Assembly: GCF_017355785.1 (NCBI RefSeq)
Contig: NZ_JAFEWE010000017.1
Location: forward strand, 62,001 to 126,000
Direction of reading: 5' to 3'
Source of the DNA: Desertivirga arenae
GTDB taxonomy: Bacteria; Bacteroidota; Bacteroidia; Sphingobacteriales; Sphingobacteriaceae
Length of the DNA: 64,000 nucleotides
Part shown: positions 7,276-15,712 of the stretch, piece by piece
Numbering within the stretch: the first letter of the stretch is position 1
Layout: each line of letters starts with the position of its first letter
Notes under the pieces: model-generated
The model's input: the letters and a program-made list of their open reading frames with translations, nothing else
What the model was told of the DNA's origin: nothing
Database searches by the model: none
Program-made: the position numbers and the translations under genes

Positions 7276-8881
7276 TGTCTTTTACGTTTTCTGGTTTAAA
7301 AATTAAATCTTTCAACTGAGGCACATCGTATTTGTGCTTAATGTTGACAAGTTGGACAATAATACCACGACTGAAGGCATTATGCCTAAAATTATGAATA
7401 ATCTCTAATACGTCTAAGTCTATGTACCTTGAATTGGTCCCGTCTATGACAACGTCGGCACCGGAAGGTAGATGATTTAATGTATACTGAATCGCTGCTT
7501 TATTAAGAAAAGAAACCTCCTCTGCCAATTTAATCTGGATTACCTTCTTCTCGCCATTCTCGGTAATAGTATAAAAATATGGATTACGCAGATTATTGCG
7601 CAGTATATAAAACACCCCGATCAGCATACCGATCGCTACACCTTTTAATAAATCAGTAAAGACCACTGCAAGAACTGTAACAACGAAAGGGATAAACTGC
7701 GTTTTACCTTCCTTCCACATTTTCTTAAACAGGTCAAGTTTAGCTAATTTATATCCTGTCATCAACAATATGGCAGCAAGGCAGGATAAAGGGATGCTAT
7801 TCAGTAAACCGGGTATTAGCAGTAGTGACAGTAGAAGCCAGGCACCATGCAAAATTGCACTCATCTTAGTTTTTCCGCCCGAATTAACATTAGCTGAGGA
7901 ACGAACGATGACGGCAGTCATCGGAAGCCCTCCAAGAAGTCCGCTAGTAACATTACCTATTCCCTGGGCTACCAGTTCCCGATTAGTAGGTGAAACCCTC
8001 TTGTATGGATCGATCTTATCAACGGCTTCAATGCTTAAAAGTGTTTCGAGACTAGCTACAATGGCTAATGTAACGGCAATAGTCCAGACATCAGGACTAG
8101 TGATCTTACTAAAATCCGGTGAGCGAAAAAGCCCCGTAAACTCATTGAAGGATTGAACCACCGGAATCTTTACTAAATGTTCTGCTTTTATCTCCAAATT
8201 GCTCCCTTTAAACACATAACTTAGGATTATCCCCAGCACTACCACTATTAATGGCGCTGGTACTGAAGCAAGTTTTTTAAACTTGGGCCAGTAGATTAAA
8301 ATTGCCAGGGAAAGCAAGCTTATGATTACAGCGCCATAGCTTATCCTCCCCAGTGCAGAGGTAATTGCAGAGAAGGTATTATTATTATCAGGACCTCTGA
8401 AACTTTCATCACCTTCGTAATCTGCATCGTAACCTACCGCGTGAGGTATTTGCTTTAGGATCAAAATGATGCCTATAGCAGCAAGCATGCCCTCGATCAC
8501 TGAGGAAGGGAAATAGCTTGCAATAGTACCCGCTTTAAGAACACCAAGAAGAATCTGCATTACCCCAGCCAGAAGAATAGCTAAAAGAAAGGTTTCGTAT
8601 GTACCCAATTTAGTAATAGCGCCGAAGACAATGACAGTTAAACCGGCAGCCGGACCACTAACACTTAACTGGGAGCCGCTCACGGACGCTACTACGATCC
8701 CTCCTATTATACCAGTTAAAAGTCCGGCAAACAAGGGAGCACCCGATGCAAGAGCTATTCCCAAGCAAAGAGGCAAGGCCACTAAAAACACTACTATACT
8801 GGAAGGAAAATCCTTTTTTAAATTCGCGAGCGAAAACGAGCTTTTTGAATTATACTGTGCATGCTCATTCAGAGACGCCAT
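7268..8881 (-). CDS. SulP family anion transporter with STAS domain
   Basis: This is a 537-residue inner-membrane protein with 10-12 hydrophobic segments between about residues 25 and 415 and a cytoplasmic STAS domain from about 430 to the end (SGADVVIDGTNSRYIDLDVLEII). The first membrane block (VVFLVALPLCLGIALASGAPL) is typical of SulP carriers, which move sulfate, bicarbonate or other anions with Na+ or H+. The 8-bp overlap with a carbonic anhydrase gene favours bicarbonate as substrate, as for BicA-like carriers, but the sequence alone cannot decide. Sulfate transport is the main alternative. Confidence 0.88.
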   Translation of the reverse strand: MASLNEHAQYNSKSSFSLANLKKDFPSSIVVFLVALPLCLGIALASGAPLFAGLLTGIIGGIVVASVSGSQLSVSGPAAGLTVIVFGAITKLGTYETFLLAILLAGVMQILLGVLKAGTIASYFPSSVIEGMLAAIGIILILKQIPHAVGYDADYEGDESFRGPDNNNTFSAITSALGRISYGAVIISLLSLAILIYWPKFKKLASVPAPLIVVVLGIILSYVFKGSNLEIKAEHLVKIPVVQSFNEFTGLFRSPDFSKITSPDVWTIAVTLAIVASLETLLSIEAVDKIDPYKRVSPTNRELVAQGIGNVTSGLLGGLPMTAVIVRSSANVNSGGKTKMSAILHGAWLLLSLLLIPGLLNSIPLSCLAAILLMTGYKLAKLDLFKKMWKEGKTQFIPFVVTVLAVVFTDLLKGVAIGMLIGVFYILRNNLRNPYFYTITENGEKKVIQIKLAEEVSFLNKAAIQYTLNHLPSGADVVIDGTNSRYIDLDVLEIIHNFRHNAFSRGIIVQLVNIKHKYDVPQLKDLIFKPENVKDNV

Positions 8882-8986
8882 ATTTCAAAACGTTAAATCA
8901 TCAATAATTAGATACATAAACCGCTAATCGAGGCGTCACTATTCGCGCATCAATTAAAGCGATTAAAGGAAAAAATGAAGAAACAA

Positions 8987-9316
8987 TTATACGTTTGGAG
9001 GGGGAGTAGGTACTGGAGGGTGAAAGGGAGTTACATGTTTGGCGTGATTAAAATTTCCTGTTATTAAATCCAAATGAAATATAGGATCAGCGAGAAACAA
9101 ATGATATTCTGAAACAGTGAGGTACTCCTTTACCGACATCTCCTTAACGTCTATCGGTTTAGGCTCGTCATCCATTTCCAGTTGTGCAAGCGCAGCATTC
9201 ACTGATTTAACATCAAAATGAGCAGCAACAACGGGGGCAATAGATATCATTATCTTACAAAAGAAGATCGTTAAAAAAAGAAATCCTGAAAGCTTTTTTG
9301 CTACAGTTTTGTTCAT
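8987..9316 (-). CDS. Small secreted protein of unknown function
   Basis: A 109-residue protein that I cannot assign to a family. Residues 1-32 look like a signal peptide (basic start, hydrophobic core, cut near VVAA). The mature part is short, acidic in the middle (LEMDDEPKPIDVKEMS) and ends in a His/Pro-rich tail (HVTPFHPPVPTPPPNV). An exact -7 promoter element lies 21 bases upstream of the start, so it is probably a real, separately transcribed gene. The His/Pro tail could bind metal, but this is only a guess. Confidence 0.6.
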   Translation of the reverse strand: MNKTVAKKLSGFLFLTIFFCKIMISIAPVVAAHFDVKSVNAALAQLEMDDEPKPIDVKEMSVKEYLTVSEYHLFLADPIFHLDLITGNFNHAKHVTPFHPPVPTPPPNV

Positions 9317-9337
9317 TTTATCTGGTTAGCCCTTATA

Positions 9338-9370
9338 CAAATGTAATTAAATTGCCGCCTGTTTAATCAA
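9338..9370 (-). promoter_or_regulatory. Bacteroidota-type promoter of the small secreted protein gene
   Basis: Minus-strand TACATTTG (9338-9345) is an exact TAnnTTTG -7 element. TTG at 9368-9370 lies 22 bases upstream, within the accepted spacing. Confidence 0.5.
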
Positions 9371-9529
9371 GTATTTCTTTTTTTACATAAAGGGGATTTT
9401 TCAATTGCATCTTCGCAAGCCGCAATTGCTTGTTTTTTCGATCATCTTGATGCAACAATATCTTGAAATTCCTTTTTCTCTAAATAACAGAGCCTGGCAT
9501 TTTTTCAATATACGTAACTTCGCAGTGCT

Positions 9530-11308
9530 ATGGCAAAAGTTACCGGTAAGGCATATGATATCAATTTACTTAAACGTGTGTTTAAATATGTTAGTCCGTA
9601 CAGAAGGATCTTCGCGTGGTCTGTTTTCCTTACCATAGTTCTTGCTGCACTGTCTCCTACAAGACCATACCTTATCCAATATACCGTTGATAATTATATC
9701 TTAGGGGGAGACAAACCAGGATTAGTTAAAATTTCATTCCTAATGCTTGGCTTATTAATGCTGCAGACAGCAGTACAATACTACCATACCTTTCTCACCA
9801 ACAAGCTGGGACAATCAACAATCAAAGGATTAAGAATAGACGTCTTCAATCATATTTCAAAGCTGCGTTTAAGCTATTTCGACAAGACTCCTATAGGACA
9901 ACTAATTACCCGCAGTGTTTCTGACCTTGAAACGATTGCTGATATTTTTTCTGAAGGTTTGATCATGATCATAGGCGATATTCTTCAATTAATTGCCCTT
10001 ATCGCCGTAATGGCCTTGACCGATTGGAAGCTTACCTTAATAGTACTGGCCCCCATGCCATTACTTATTCTTGCCACATACATTTTTAAAGAATCTATTA
10101 AATCTGCATTCCAGGAAGTGCGAGCACAGGTATCTCATCTAAATACATTTCTGCAAGAGCACATTACCGGGATGAATATTACGCAGTACTTCGCAAGAGA
10201 GGACCAGGAAATGGATAAGTTTAAGCGCATTAATGGCAGACACCGGGATGCTCATATCCGCTCTAACTGGTATTACTCGATATTCTATCCCGTGGTAGAG
10301 ATCATTTCTGCGATGAGCATAGGACTACTGGTATGGTTTGGCTCCAAGTCCATTCTGGAACATAATATTTCCCCTGGTGTGGTTATGGCTTTTATAATGT
10401 ATATAAACATGATGTTCCGCCCGATACGAGAACTTGCAGATAAATTTAATACACTGCAAATGGGTATGGTTGGAGCAGAAAGGATCTTTACTGTATTGGA
10501 TACACATGAGGAGGAAGATACCAGAGGTAGTTATAAACCACAGAAAGTAGAAGGAAAAATAGAATTTGAAGACGTTTGGTTTGCTTATAATGAGGATAAA
10601 TGGGTATTGAAGGGGATCAGCTTTGAAGTTAAACCAGGTGAAACTCTTGCTCTGGTTGGTGCAACAGGAGCAGGCAAGTCATCAATAATAAATCTTCTAA
10701 ACCGCTTCTACTCTATAAACAAAGGCAAGATTAAACTAGACGGAATAGATATAAAGGAATTTGAGCTTCAACACCTGAGAAGCCAAATAGGAACAGTTAT
10801 ACAAGACGTGTTTCTTTTTAGCGATACGATTAAAAATAACATCAGCCTCAATAATCCGGAGATCAGTATTGACGAAATAATTAATGCGGCTAAAGAAGCC
10901 GGGGCTGACGACTTTATAAGACAACTGCCGGCTGGCTATGACTATAATGTGATGGAAAGGGGGGCTACTCTTTCAGCAGGCCAGGCCCAGCTGATCTCCT
11001 TTATCAGAGCTATGGTTTACAACCCCAAAATTTTAGTCCTTGATGAAGCTACCTCCTCAGTTGATACAGAGACAGAGCATCTGATTCAGCAGACTATTCA
11101 GAAATTAATGAAGGGAAGAACATCTATTGTAATCGCCCATCGCTTGTCGACCATCCAGAACGCAGATAAAATCATTGTTCTTGACCACGGAGAGATCAAA
11201 GAAATAGGCTCGCATCAGGAACTTTTAAAGCAAAACGGGTATTACAAAAGGCTCTATGACCTGCAGTTTAACTCCTCGGGCATAGAAAAGAAGAGCACCT
11301 CTGTTTAA
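9530..11308 (+). CDS. ABC exporter, fused permease-ATPase (MsbA/MdlB type)
   Basis: A 592-residue half-transporter with an N-terminal six-helix type I exporter domain (residues about 20-320) and a C-terminal nucleotide-binding domain (340-580). Walker A reads GATGAGKSS, Walker B ILVLDEATSSVD, and the H-loop IVIAHRLS. The signature is LSAGQ rather than LSGGQ, a tolerated variant. It sits in the inner membrane as a dimer and exports a lipid, peptide or drug; the substrate cannot be inferred because its neighbours are unrelated. The start ATG begins MAKVTGKAYD and has a weak TAACTTCG box just upstream. Confidence 0.88.
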   Translation: MAKVTGKAYDINLLKRVFKYVSPYRRIFAWSVFLTIVLAALSPTRPYLIQYTVDNYILGGDKPGLVKISFLMLGLLMLQTAVQYYHTFLTNKLGQSTIKGLRIDVFNHISKLRLSYFDKTPIGQLITRSVSDLETIADIFSEGLIMIIGDILQLIALIAVMALTDWKLTLIVLAPMPLLILATYIFKESIKSAFQEVRAQVSHLNTFLQEHITGMNITQYFAREDQEMDKFKRINGRHRDAHIRSNWYYSIFYPVVEIISAMSIGLLVWFGSKSILEHNISPGVVMAFIMYINMMFRPIRELADKFNTLQMGMVGAERIFTVLDTHEEEDTRGSYKPQKVEGKIEFEDVWFAYNEDKWVLKGISFEVKPGETLALVGATGAGKSSIINLLNRFYSINKGKIKLDGIDIKEFELQHLRSQIGTVIQDVFLFSDTIKNNISLNNPEISIDEIINAAKEAGADDFIRQLPAGYDYNVMERGATLSAGQAQLISFIRAMVYNPKILVLDEATSSVDTETEHLIQQTIQKLMKGRTSIVIAHRLSTIQNADKIIVLDHGEIKEIGSHQELLKQNGYYKRLYDLQFNSSGIEKKSTSV

Positions 11309-11430
11309 ATGCCATGCATTATATTCAGGTTTTTATAAATACTGGGCAATTGCAGGTAAATAGTCAGACAAAGCATCAATATTTTTACTTTTTTAAGCTT
11401 GTGAGGAAAAGTATTTGTTAAAAAAATCTC

Positions 11431-11438
11431 TAAGTTTG
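11431..11438 (+). promoter_or_regulatory. -7 promoter element of sucD
   Basis: TAAGTTTG matches TAnnTTTG exactly and lies 21 bases before the sucD ATG. No well-spaced TTG was found upstream. Confidence 0.45.
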
Positions 11439-11459
11439 CAAAACTTTAAAAACCGATCA

Positions 11460-12341
11460 ATGAGTGTATTAGTAAATAAAGATTCAAAAGTAATCGTGCA
11501 AGGTTTCACCGGCACTGAAGGTACTTACCATGCGTCGCAAATGATTGAGTATGGAACACAGGTAGTTGGTGGTGTAACTCCAGGAAAAGGAGGTCAAAGC
11601 CATTTAGACAGACCTGTATTTAATACAGTAAAAGACGCTGTAGAAAAAACAGCTGCTGATGTATCTATCATATTCGTACCTCCTGCATTTGCTGCTGACG
11701 CAATTATGGAAGCGGCCGAAGCTGGAATTAAAGTTATCGTTTGTATCACAGAAGGTATTCCTACAAAGGACATGGTTCAGGTGAAGGAATATATCAAAGA
11801 TAAAGATTGCCGCCTTATTGGTCCTAACTGTCCAGGTATCATCACTGCAGACGAAGCAAAAATTGGCATCATGCCAGGCTTCATCTTTAAAAAAGGCAGT
11901 GTTGGTGTAGTATCCAAATCAGGAACTTTAACTTACGAGGCAGTTGACCAGGTTGTTAAAGCAGGTTTAGGTATTACAACCGCTATTGGTATCGGTGGAG
12001 ACCCAATTATCGGAACGCCAACTGTTGAAGCTGTTAAATTATTAATGAATGATCCGGAAACTAAAGGTATCATCATGATTGGTGAGATCGGCGGTGGAAT
12101 GGAAGCAGAAGCTGCACGTTGGATTAAAGAGCATGGAACAAAGCCAGTTGTTGGATTTATCGCTGGTCAGACAGCGCCTCCGGGACGCCGTATGGGCCAC
12201 GCTGGTGCAATTGTTGGTGGTGCAGATGATACAGCTGCTGCTAAAATGCGTATCATGGCAGAATGCGGAATTCGTGTGGTTGAGTCACCAGCTGAAATCG
12301 GTGCTGCAATGGCAGAAGAACTTAGCAAAGTCTTAGCTTAG
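11460..12341 (+). CDS. sucD: Succinyl-CoA synthetase (ADP-forming) alpha subunit
   Basis: SucD and SucC convert succinyl-CoA to succinate with ATP formation in the TCA cycle. The 293-residue protein has the CoA-binding Rossmann domain at the start ([20 protein letters not shown]), the ligase domain after it, and the active-site His that is phosphorylated in [11 protein letters not shown] near residue 245. A longer frame opens 15 codons upstream at a TTG, but the ATG at 11460 gives the family N-terminus [15 protein letters not shown] and follows the promoter element properly. sucC is not adjacent, as is common in Bacteroidota. Confidence 0.95.
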   Translation: MSVLVNKDSKVIVQGFTGTEGTYHASQMIEYGTQVVGGVTPGKGGQSHLDRPVFNTVKDAVEKTAADVSIIFVPPAFAADAIMEAAEAGIKVIVCITEGIPTKDMVQVKEYIKDKDCRLIGPNCPGIITADEAKIGIMPGFIFKKGSVGVVSKSGTLTYEAVDQVVKAGLGITTAIGIGGDPIIGTPTVEAVKLLMNDPETKGIIMIGEIGGGMEAEAARWIKEHGTKPVVGFIAGQTAPPGRRMGHAGAIVGGADDTAAAKMRIMAECGIRVVESPAEIGAAMAEELSKVLA

Positions 12342-12365
12342 ATATATAAACTAAAAATAATATTA

Positions 12366-12397
12366 GATCCCGGTTACCAAATAGCCGGGATTTTTTA
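12366..12397 (+). terminator. Intrinsic terminator of sucD
   Basis: ATCCCGG (12367-12373) pairs with CCGGGAT (12385-12391), followed by a run of six T. The remaining gap up to 12543 holds only weak hairpins (for example 12428-12459) and no gene. Confidence 0.85.
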
Positions 12398-12543
12398 TGC
12401 CTTAGATCTTCTATTCTGACCTAAATTACTGCTAATTACCTTAATCAGGTAGCAGCAGTCAAAGTATCACAAAGATGCCGCCAAGTTAAACTCTAACTTG
12501 AGCAGCTATTAAAAGATTATTCTAAATTAAAAGGAGAGCTTAA

Positions 12544-13125
12544 TCAGGATTGCTTTATATAGATGCGGTCCCGGATTTCCTCGCCAGAGGAGGGGTCTGT
12601 CCCAATCAACTCAGCATACTGCACCTTTGGCCATCCTAAGGTACCCCAGGTAACCCGAACAAAGATGCGATTTAAGATTGCCTGTTTTTGTTTGATGCGA
12701 GCATAGATATGGTACTTGTTATCAGTTTCCGATTTAGTTAGGAGCAAAGGTAATTTATCGTAAGACACAAATCTTAACTCATACCGATCCTTTCCAAGGT
12801 ACTTACTATTTAAACCATACCCTAGTCGACGTTGCATAGAAGATAGATCTTGTTTTTGCCCTTTCTCTTCATATCTAATCCAATATACATTCACCGGCTT
12901 ATCCTGATCAACGGATCCATTTTTCAGGTTTAGCTCATAAATCACAGTGTTCTTATTAGGATCGCGTTGGAGATAAAAAAGTTCATTCTTTATTCCTTTT
13001 GGAACGGGCAAAGCCGGTTCCGTTTCAGCAGTGGCAGCCGCAATTATGTCGGATGATAAGGATATGATAAAAAAGAACAAGAAGCCTAACAGCCTTTTAT
13101 TCAACCTGTCAGAGTTGGGAGTCAT
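12544..13125 (-). CDS. DUF4833 domain protein, exported
   Basis: A 193-residue protein with a signal peptide (residues 11-32 hydrophobic, cut near AAATA). The mature part begins LFYLQRDPNKNTVIYELN and continues with VNVYWIRYEEKG, both typical of DUF4833. The fold is probably all-beta and periplasmic or outer-membrane associated; no function is known. An exact promoter element (TACCTTTG at 13154-13161, minus strand) lies 28 bases before the start, so it is transcribed alone. Confidence 0.75.
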   Translation of the reverse strand: MTPNSDRLNKRLLGFLFFFIISLSSDIIAAATAETEPALPVPKGIKNELFYLQRDPNKNTVIYELNLKNGSVDQDKPVNVYWIRYEEKGQKQDLSSMQRRLGYGLNSKYLGKDRYELRFVSYDKLPLLLTKSETDNKYHIYARIKQKQAILNRIFVRVTWGTLGWPKVQYAELIGTDPSSGEEIRDRIYIKQS

Positions 13126-13153
13126 TATGTAATTTAGATTTTAATCTAGATCA

Positions 13154-13161
13154 CAAAGGTA
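13154..13161 (-). promoter_or_regulatory. -7 promoter element of the DUF4833 gene
   Basis: Minus-strand TACCTTTG is an exact TAnnTTTG match, 28 bases from the start codon. No clear -33 element was found. Confidence 0.45.
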
Positions 13162-13182
13162 ATACGATAATTTGATAATAGC

Positions 13183-13210
13183 TAAAAAAGCCCCGCGGAT
13201 GCGGGGCTAA
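13183..13210 (-). terminator. Intrinsic terminator of acnA
   Basis: AGCCCCGC (13189-13196) pairs perfectly with GCGGGGCT (13201-13208) around GGAT. On the minus strand it is followed by a T run (A run 13184-13189). Confidence 0.85.
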
Positions 13211-13244
13211 ATTAAGTATAAGGCTCTTATTATTTAAAGCAATA

Positions 13245-15512
13245 CTATGCTTGTTGTTTTGCTCTTATTATGTTCAAAGCAGCTCCTGCTTTAAACCACT
13301 CGATCTGCTGTTCGTTATAAGTATGGTTAACAGCAAAGGTATCCTGGGTTCCATCGGCATGATGAAGAACGACTTTTAACTGTTTGCCAGGTGCAAACTC
13401 AGTTAATCCGAGAATATCAATGGTATCATCTTCCTGAACCTTGTTATAATCAGCAACATCAGCAAAGGTGATAGCTAACATACCCTGCTTCTTAAGATTA
13501 GTCTCATGTATACGAGCAAAAGATTTTACTAGTATTGCTCTAACACCCAGGTGACGTGGTTCCATAGCTGCATGTTCCCGAGATGAACCTTCTCCGTAAT
13601 TTTCATCTCCTACTACAACAGTTCCAATTCCAGCTGCCTTATAAGCGCGCTGAGTAGCTGGAACCGGCCCGTACTCGCTGCTTAATTGATTCTTGACAGA
13701 ATCAGCAGTATCATTGAAGTAATTAATAGCTCCAATCAGCATATTGTTGGAGATATTATCAAGGTGGCCACGGAACTTTAACCATGGGCCAGCCATGGAG
13801 ATATGATCAGTAGTACATTTTCCTTTAGCTTTAATTAGCAAACGAAGACCGTGTAAATCTGTTCCTTCCCATGCTGGGAAAGCGTCTAAAATTTGAAGAC
13901 GACTAGACTTCTCATCCACAAGTACTTGTACTTTACTTCCATCTTCCGCCGGCGCCTGATATCCTGCATCTTCTACAGCATAACCTTTAACAGGCATCTC
14001 TAATCCCTGTGGCTCATCTAATCTCACTTGTTCTCCGGCTTCGTTTGTTAAAGTATCAGTCATCGGATTGAAGGTTAAATCGCCAGCAATAGCCAGGGCT
14101 GTTACAATTTCGGGAGAAGCTACGAATGCATGAGTATTTGGATTCCCATCCTGACGTTTAGCAAAGTTTCTGTTGAATGATGTAATGATGGAATTTTTAC
14201 GGGTAGGATCATCTGTATGACGAGCCCACTGACCAATACAAGGGCCACAAGCATTAGCCAAAACCACCCCTCCTATTTGCTCAAATGTATTTAAATATCC
14301 ATCGCGTTCTACAGTATAACGTACAAGTTCAGAGCCCGGAGTTACAGTATATTCCGACTTAGTTTTAAGATTTTTATCAATAGCCTGTTTGGCCAGGGAA
14401 GCAGCACGAGTAATATCTTCATAAGAAGAGTTTGTGCATGAACCTATTAGCCCAACTTCCAATTTTGCTGGCCAACCGTGTTCTTTAACAGCTGCACCAA
14501 ACTTAGAAAGAGGCCATGCTAAATCTGGTGTAAATGGGCCATTGATATGAGGCTCTAACTCTGAAAGATTAATTTCAATCACCTGATCAAAGTACTGCTC
14601 AGGATCAGCGTAAACCTCAGGGTCTCCAGTTAAATAATCTTTAACCTGGTTTGCCAAATCGGCTATATCAGCTCTTTTAGTTCCGCGTAAATAGCTTTCT
14701 GCTTTATCATCGTAGCCAAAAATTGAAGTAGTAGCTCCGATCTCTGCCCCCATATTGCAGATAGTTGCCTTGCCGGTTGCAGAAAGAGAACGCGCTCCTT
14801 CGCCAAAATATTCAACAATTGCCCCTGTACCACCTTTCACCGTTAAGATACCAGCCACTTTCAAGATAACGTCTTTAGCAGAAGCCCAACCAGAAAGTTT
14901 ACCTGTTAATTTAACACCGATTAGTTTAGGGAATTTGAGCTCCCAGGCAAAGCCAGCCATTACATCGCATGCGTCTGCTCCACCTACCCCTATAGCGATC
15001 ATACCTAAACCGCCAGCATTCGGAGTATGAGAATCGGTACCGATCATCATACCTCCAGGGAACGCGTAATTTTCAAGAACTACCTGGTGAATAATACCAG
15101 CTCCTGGTTTCCAGAAACCAATACCGTACTTATTGGAAACGGAGGACAGGAAGTCGTATACCTCTTTATTTGTACTATTTGCGATCTCAAGGTCTTCATG
15201 AGCACCAATTTTAGCTTGGATCAAGTGATCGCAATGAACCGTTGACGGAACTGCAACTTGTGGCCTTCCAGCTTGCATAAACTGTAATAGCGCCATCTGT
15301 GCCGTGGCATCCTGCATCGCAACTCGATCGGGAGCAAAATCAACATAAGAAGCACCACGTTGATATGCCTCAGTGGCACTTCCATTCCACAGATGGGAAT
15401 AAAGGATTTTTTCAGTTAAAGTAAGTGGTTTACCTACTGCTTTTTTAGCTGCTTCTACTCTATCGCCGAAACGAGAATAAACAGCTTTAATCATTTCCAA
15501 ATCAAAAGCCAT
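13245..15512 (-). CDS. acnA: Aconitate hydratase, mitochondrial-type AcnA family
   Basis: This [4Fe-4S] enzyme isomerises citrate to isocitrate in the TCA cycle. At 755 residues it matches the mitochondrial aconitase branch rather than the 890-residue E. coli Acn[12 protein letters not shown] near residue 160, [10 protein letters not shown] near 355 and CGPCIGQW near 425 supply the cluster cysteines and active-site residues, and [17 protein letters not shown] near 645 is the swivelling-domain motif. The gene follows acnB on the same strand across 200 bp that contain a terminator and its own promoter, so the two are separate units. Confidence 0.95.
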   Translation of the reverse strand: MAFDLEMIKAVYSRFGDRVEAAKKAVGKPLTLTEKILYSHLWNGSATEAYQRGASYVDFAPDRVAMQDATAQMALLQFMQAGRPQVAVPSTVHCDHLIQAKIGAHEDLEIANSTNKEVYDFLSSVSNKYGIGFWKPGAGIIHQVVLENYAFPGGMMIGTDSHTPNAGGLGMIAIGVGGADACDVMAGFAWELKFPKLIGVKLTGKLSGWASAKDVILKVAGILTVKGGTGAIVEYFGEGARSLSATGKATICNMGAEIGATTSIFGYDDKAESYLRGTKRADIADLANQVKDYLTGDPEVYADPEQYFDQVIEINLSELEPHINGPFTPDLAWPLSKFGAAVKEHGWPAKLEVGLIGSCTNSSYEDITRAASLAKQAIDKNLKTKSEYTVTPGSELVRYTVERDGYLNTFEQIGGVVLANACGPCIGQWARHTDDPTRKNSIITSFNRNFAKRQDGNPNTHAFVASPEIVTALAIAGDLTFNPMTDTLTNEAGEQVRLDEPQGLEMPVKGYAVEDAGYQAPAEDGSKVQVLVDEKSSRLQILDAFPAWEGTDLHGLRLLIKAKGKCTTDHISMAGPWLKFRGHLDNISNNMLIGAINYFNDTADSVKNQLSSEYGPVPATQRAYKAAGIGTVVVGDENYGEGSSREHAAMEPRHLGVRAILVKSFARIHETNLKKQGMLAITFADVADYNKVQEDDTIDILGLTEFAPGKQLKVVLHHADGTQDTFAVNHTYNEQQIEWFKAGAALNIIRAKQQA

Positions 15513-15531
15513 AAAATACTTGAATATATAA

Positions 15532-15558
15532 CAAAAGTATTAACTATTGAGCACACAA
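15532..15558 (-). promoter_or_regulatory. Bacteroidota-type promoter of acnA
   Basis: Minus-strand TACTTTTG (15532-15539) matches TAnnTTTG and a TTG (15556-15558) lies 16 bases upstream in a TTTTTTG run. It is 20 bases before the acnA start and downstream of the acnB terminator. Confidence 0.55.
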
Positions 15559-15629
15559 AAAAGTTGCTTCACGAAAATGGGCGATTATAAACTGACATAA
15601 TCCACGCCGAATTCTGAGAAATGAACAAA

Positions 15630-15660
15630 CAAAAAACCATCCTGTTTCGCAGGATGGTTC
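15630..15660 (-). terminator. Intrinsic terminator of acnB
   Basis: AACCATCCTG (15635-15644) pairs perfectly with CAGGATGGTT (15650-15659) around TTTCG. On the minus strand it is followed by a T-rich stretch. Confidence 0.85.
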
Positions 15661-15712
15661 TTCAATTTGTAATATTTATCTGTTAGTTCTTTTTTAGAAG
15701 ATCTCTTAAAGA

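Noticed and set aside
7770-8156. 128-codon open frame on the plus strand inside the SulP gene
   Set aside because: Antisense to strong membrane-protein coding sequence; no promoter or recognisable protein features.
10961-10990. LSAGQ instead of LSGGQ in the ABC exporter as a sign of a dead ATPase site
   Set aside because: Variation at this position is common in active exporters and Walker A, Walker B and the H-loop are all intact.
12428-12459. Hairpin as a terminator for the DUF4833 gene
   Set aside because: The stem is interrupted and no T run follows on the minus strand, so it is not a convincing terminator.
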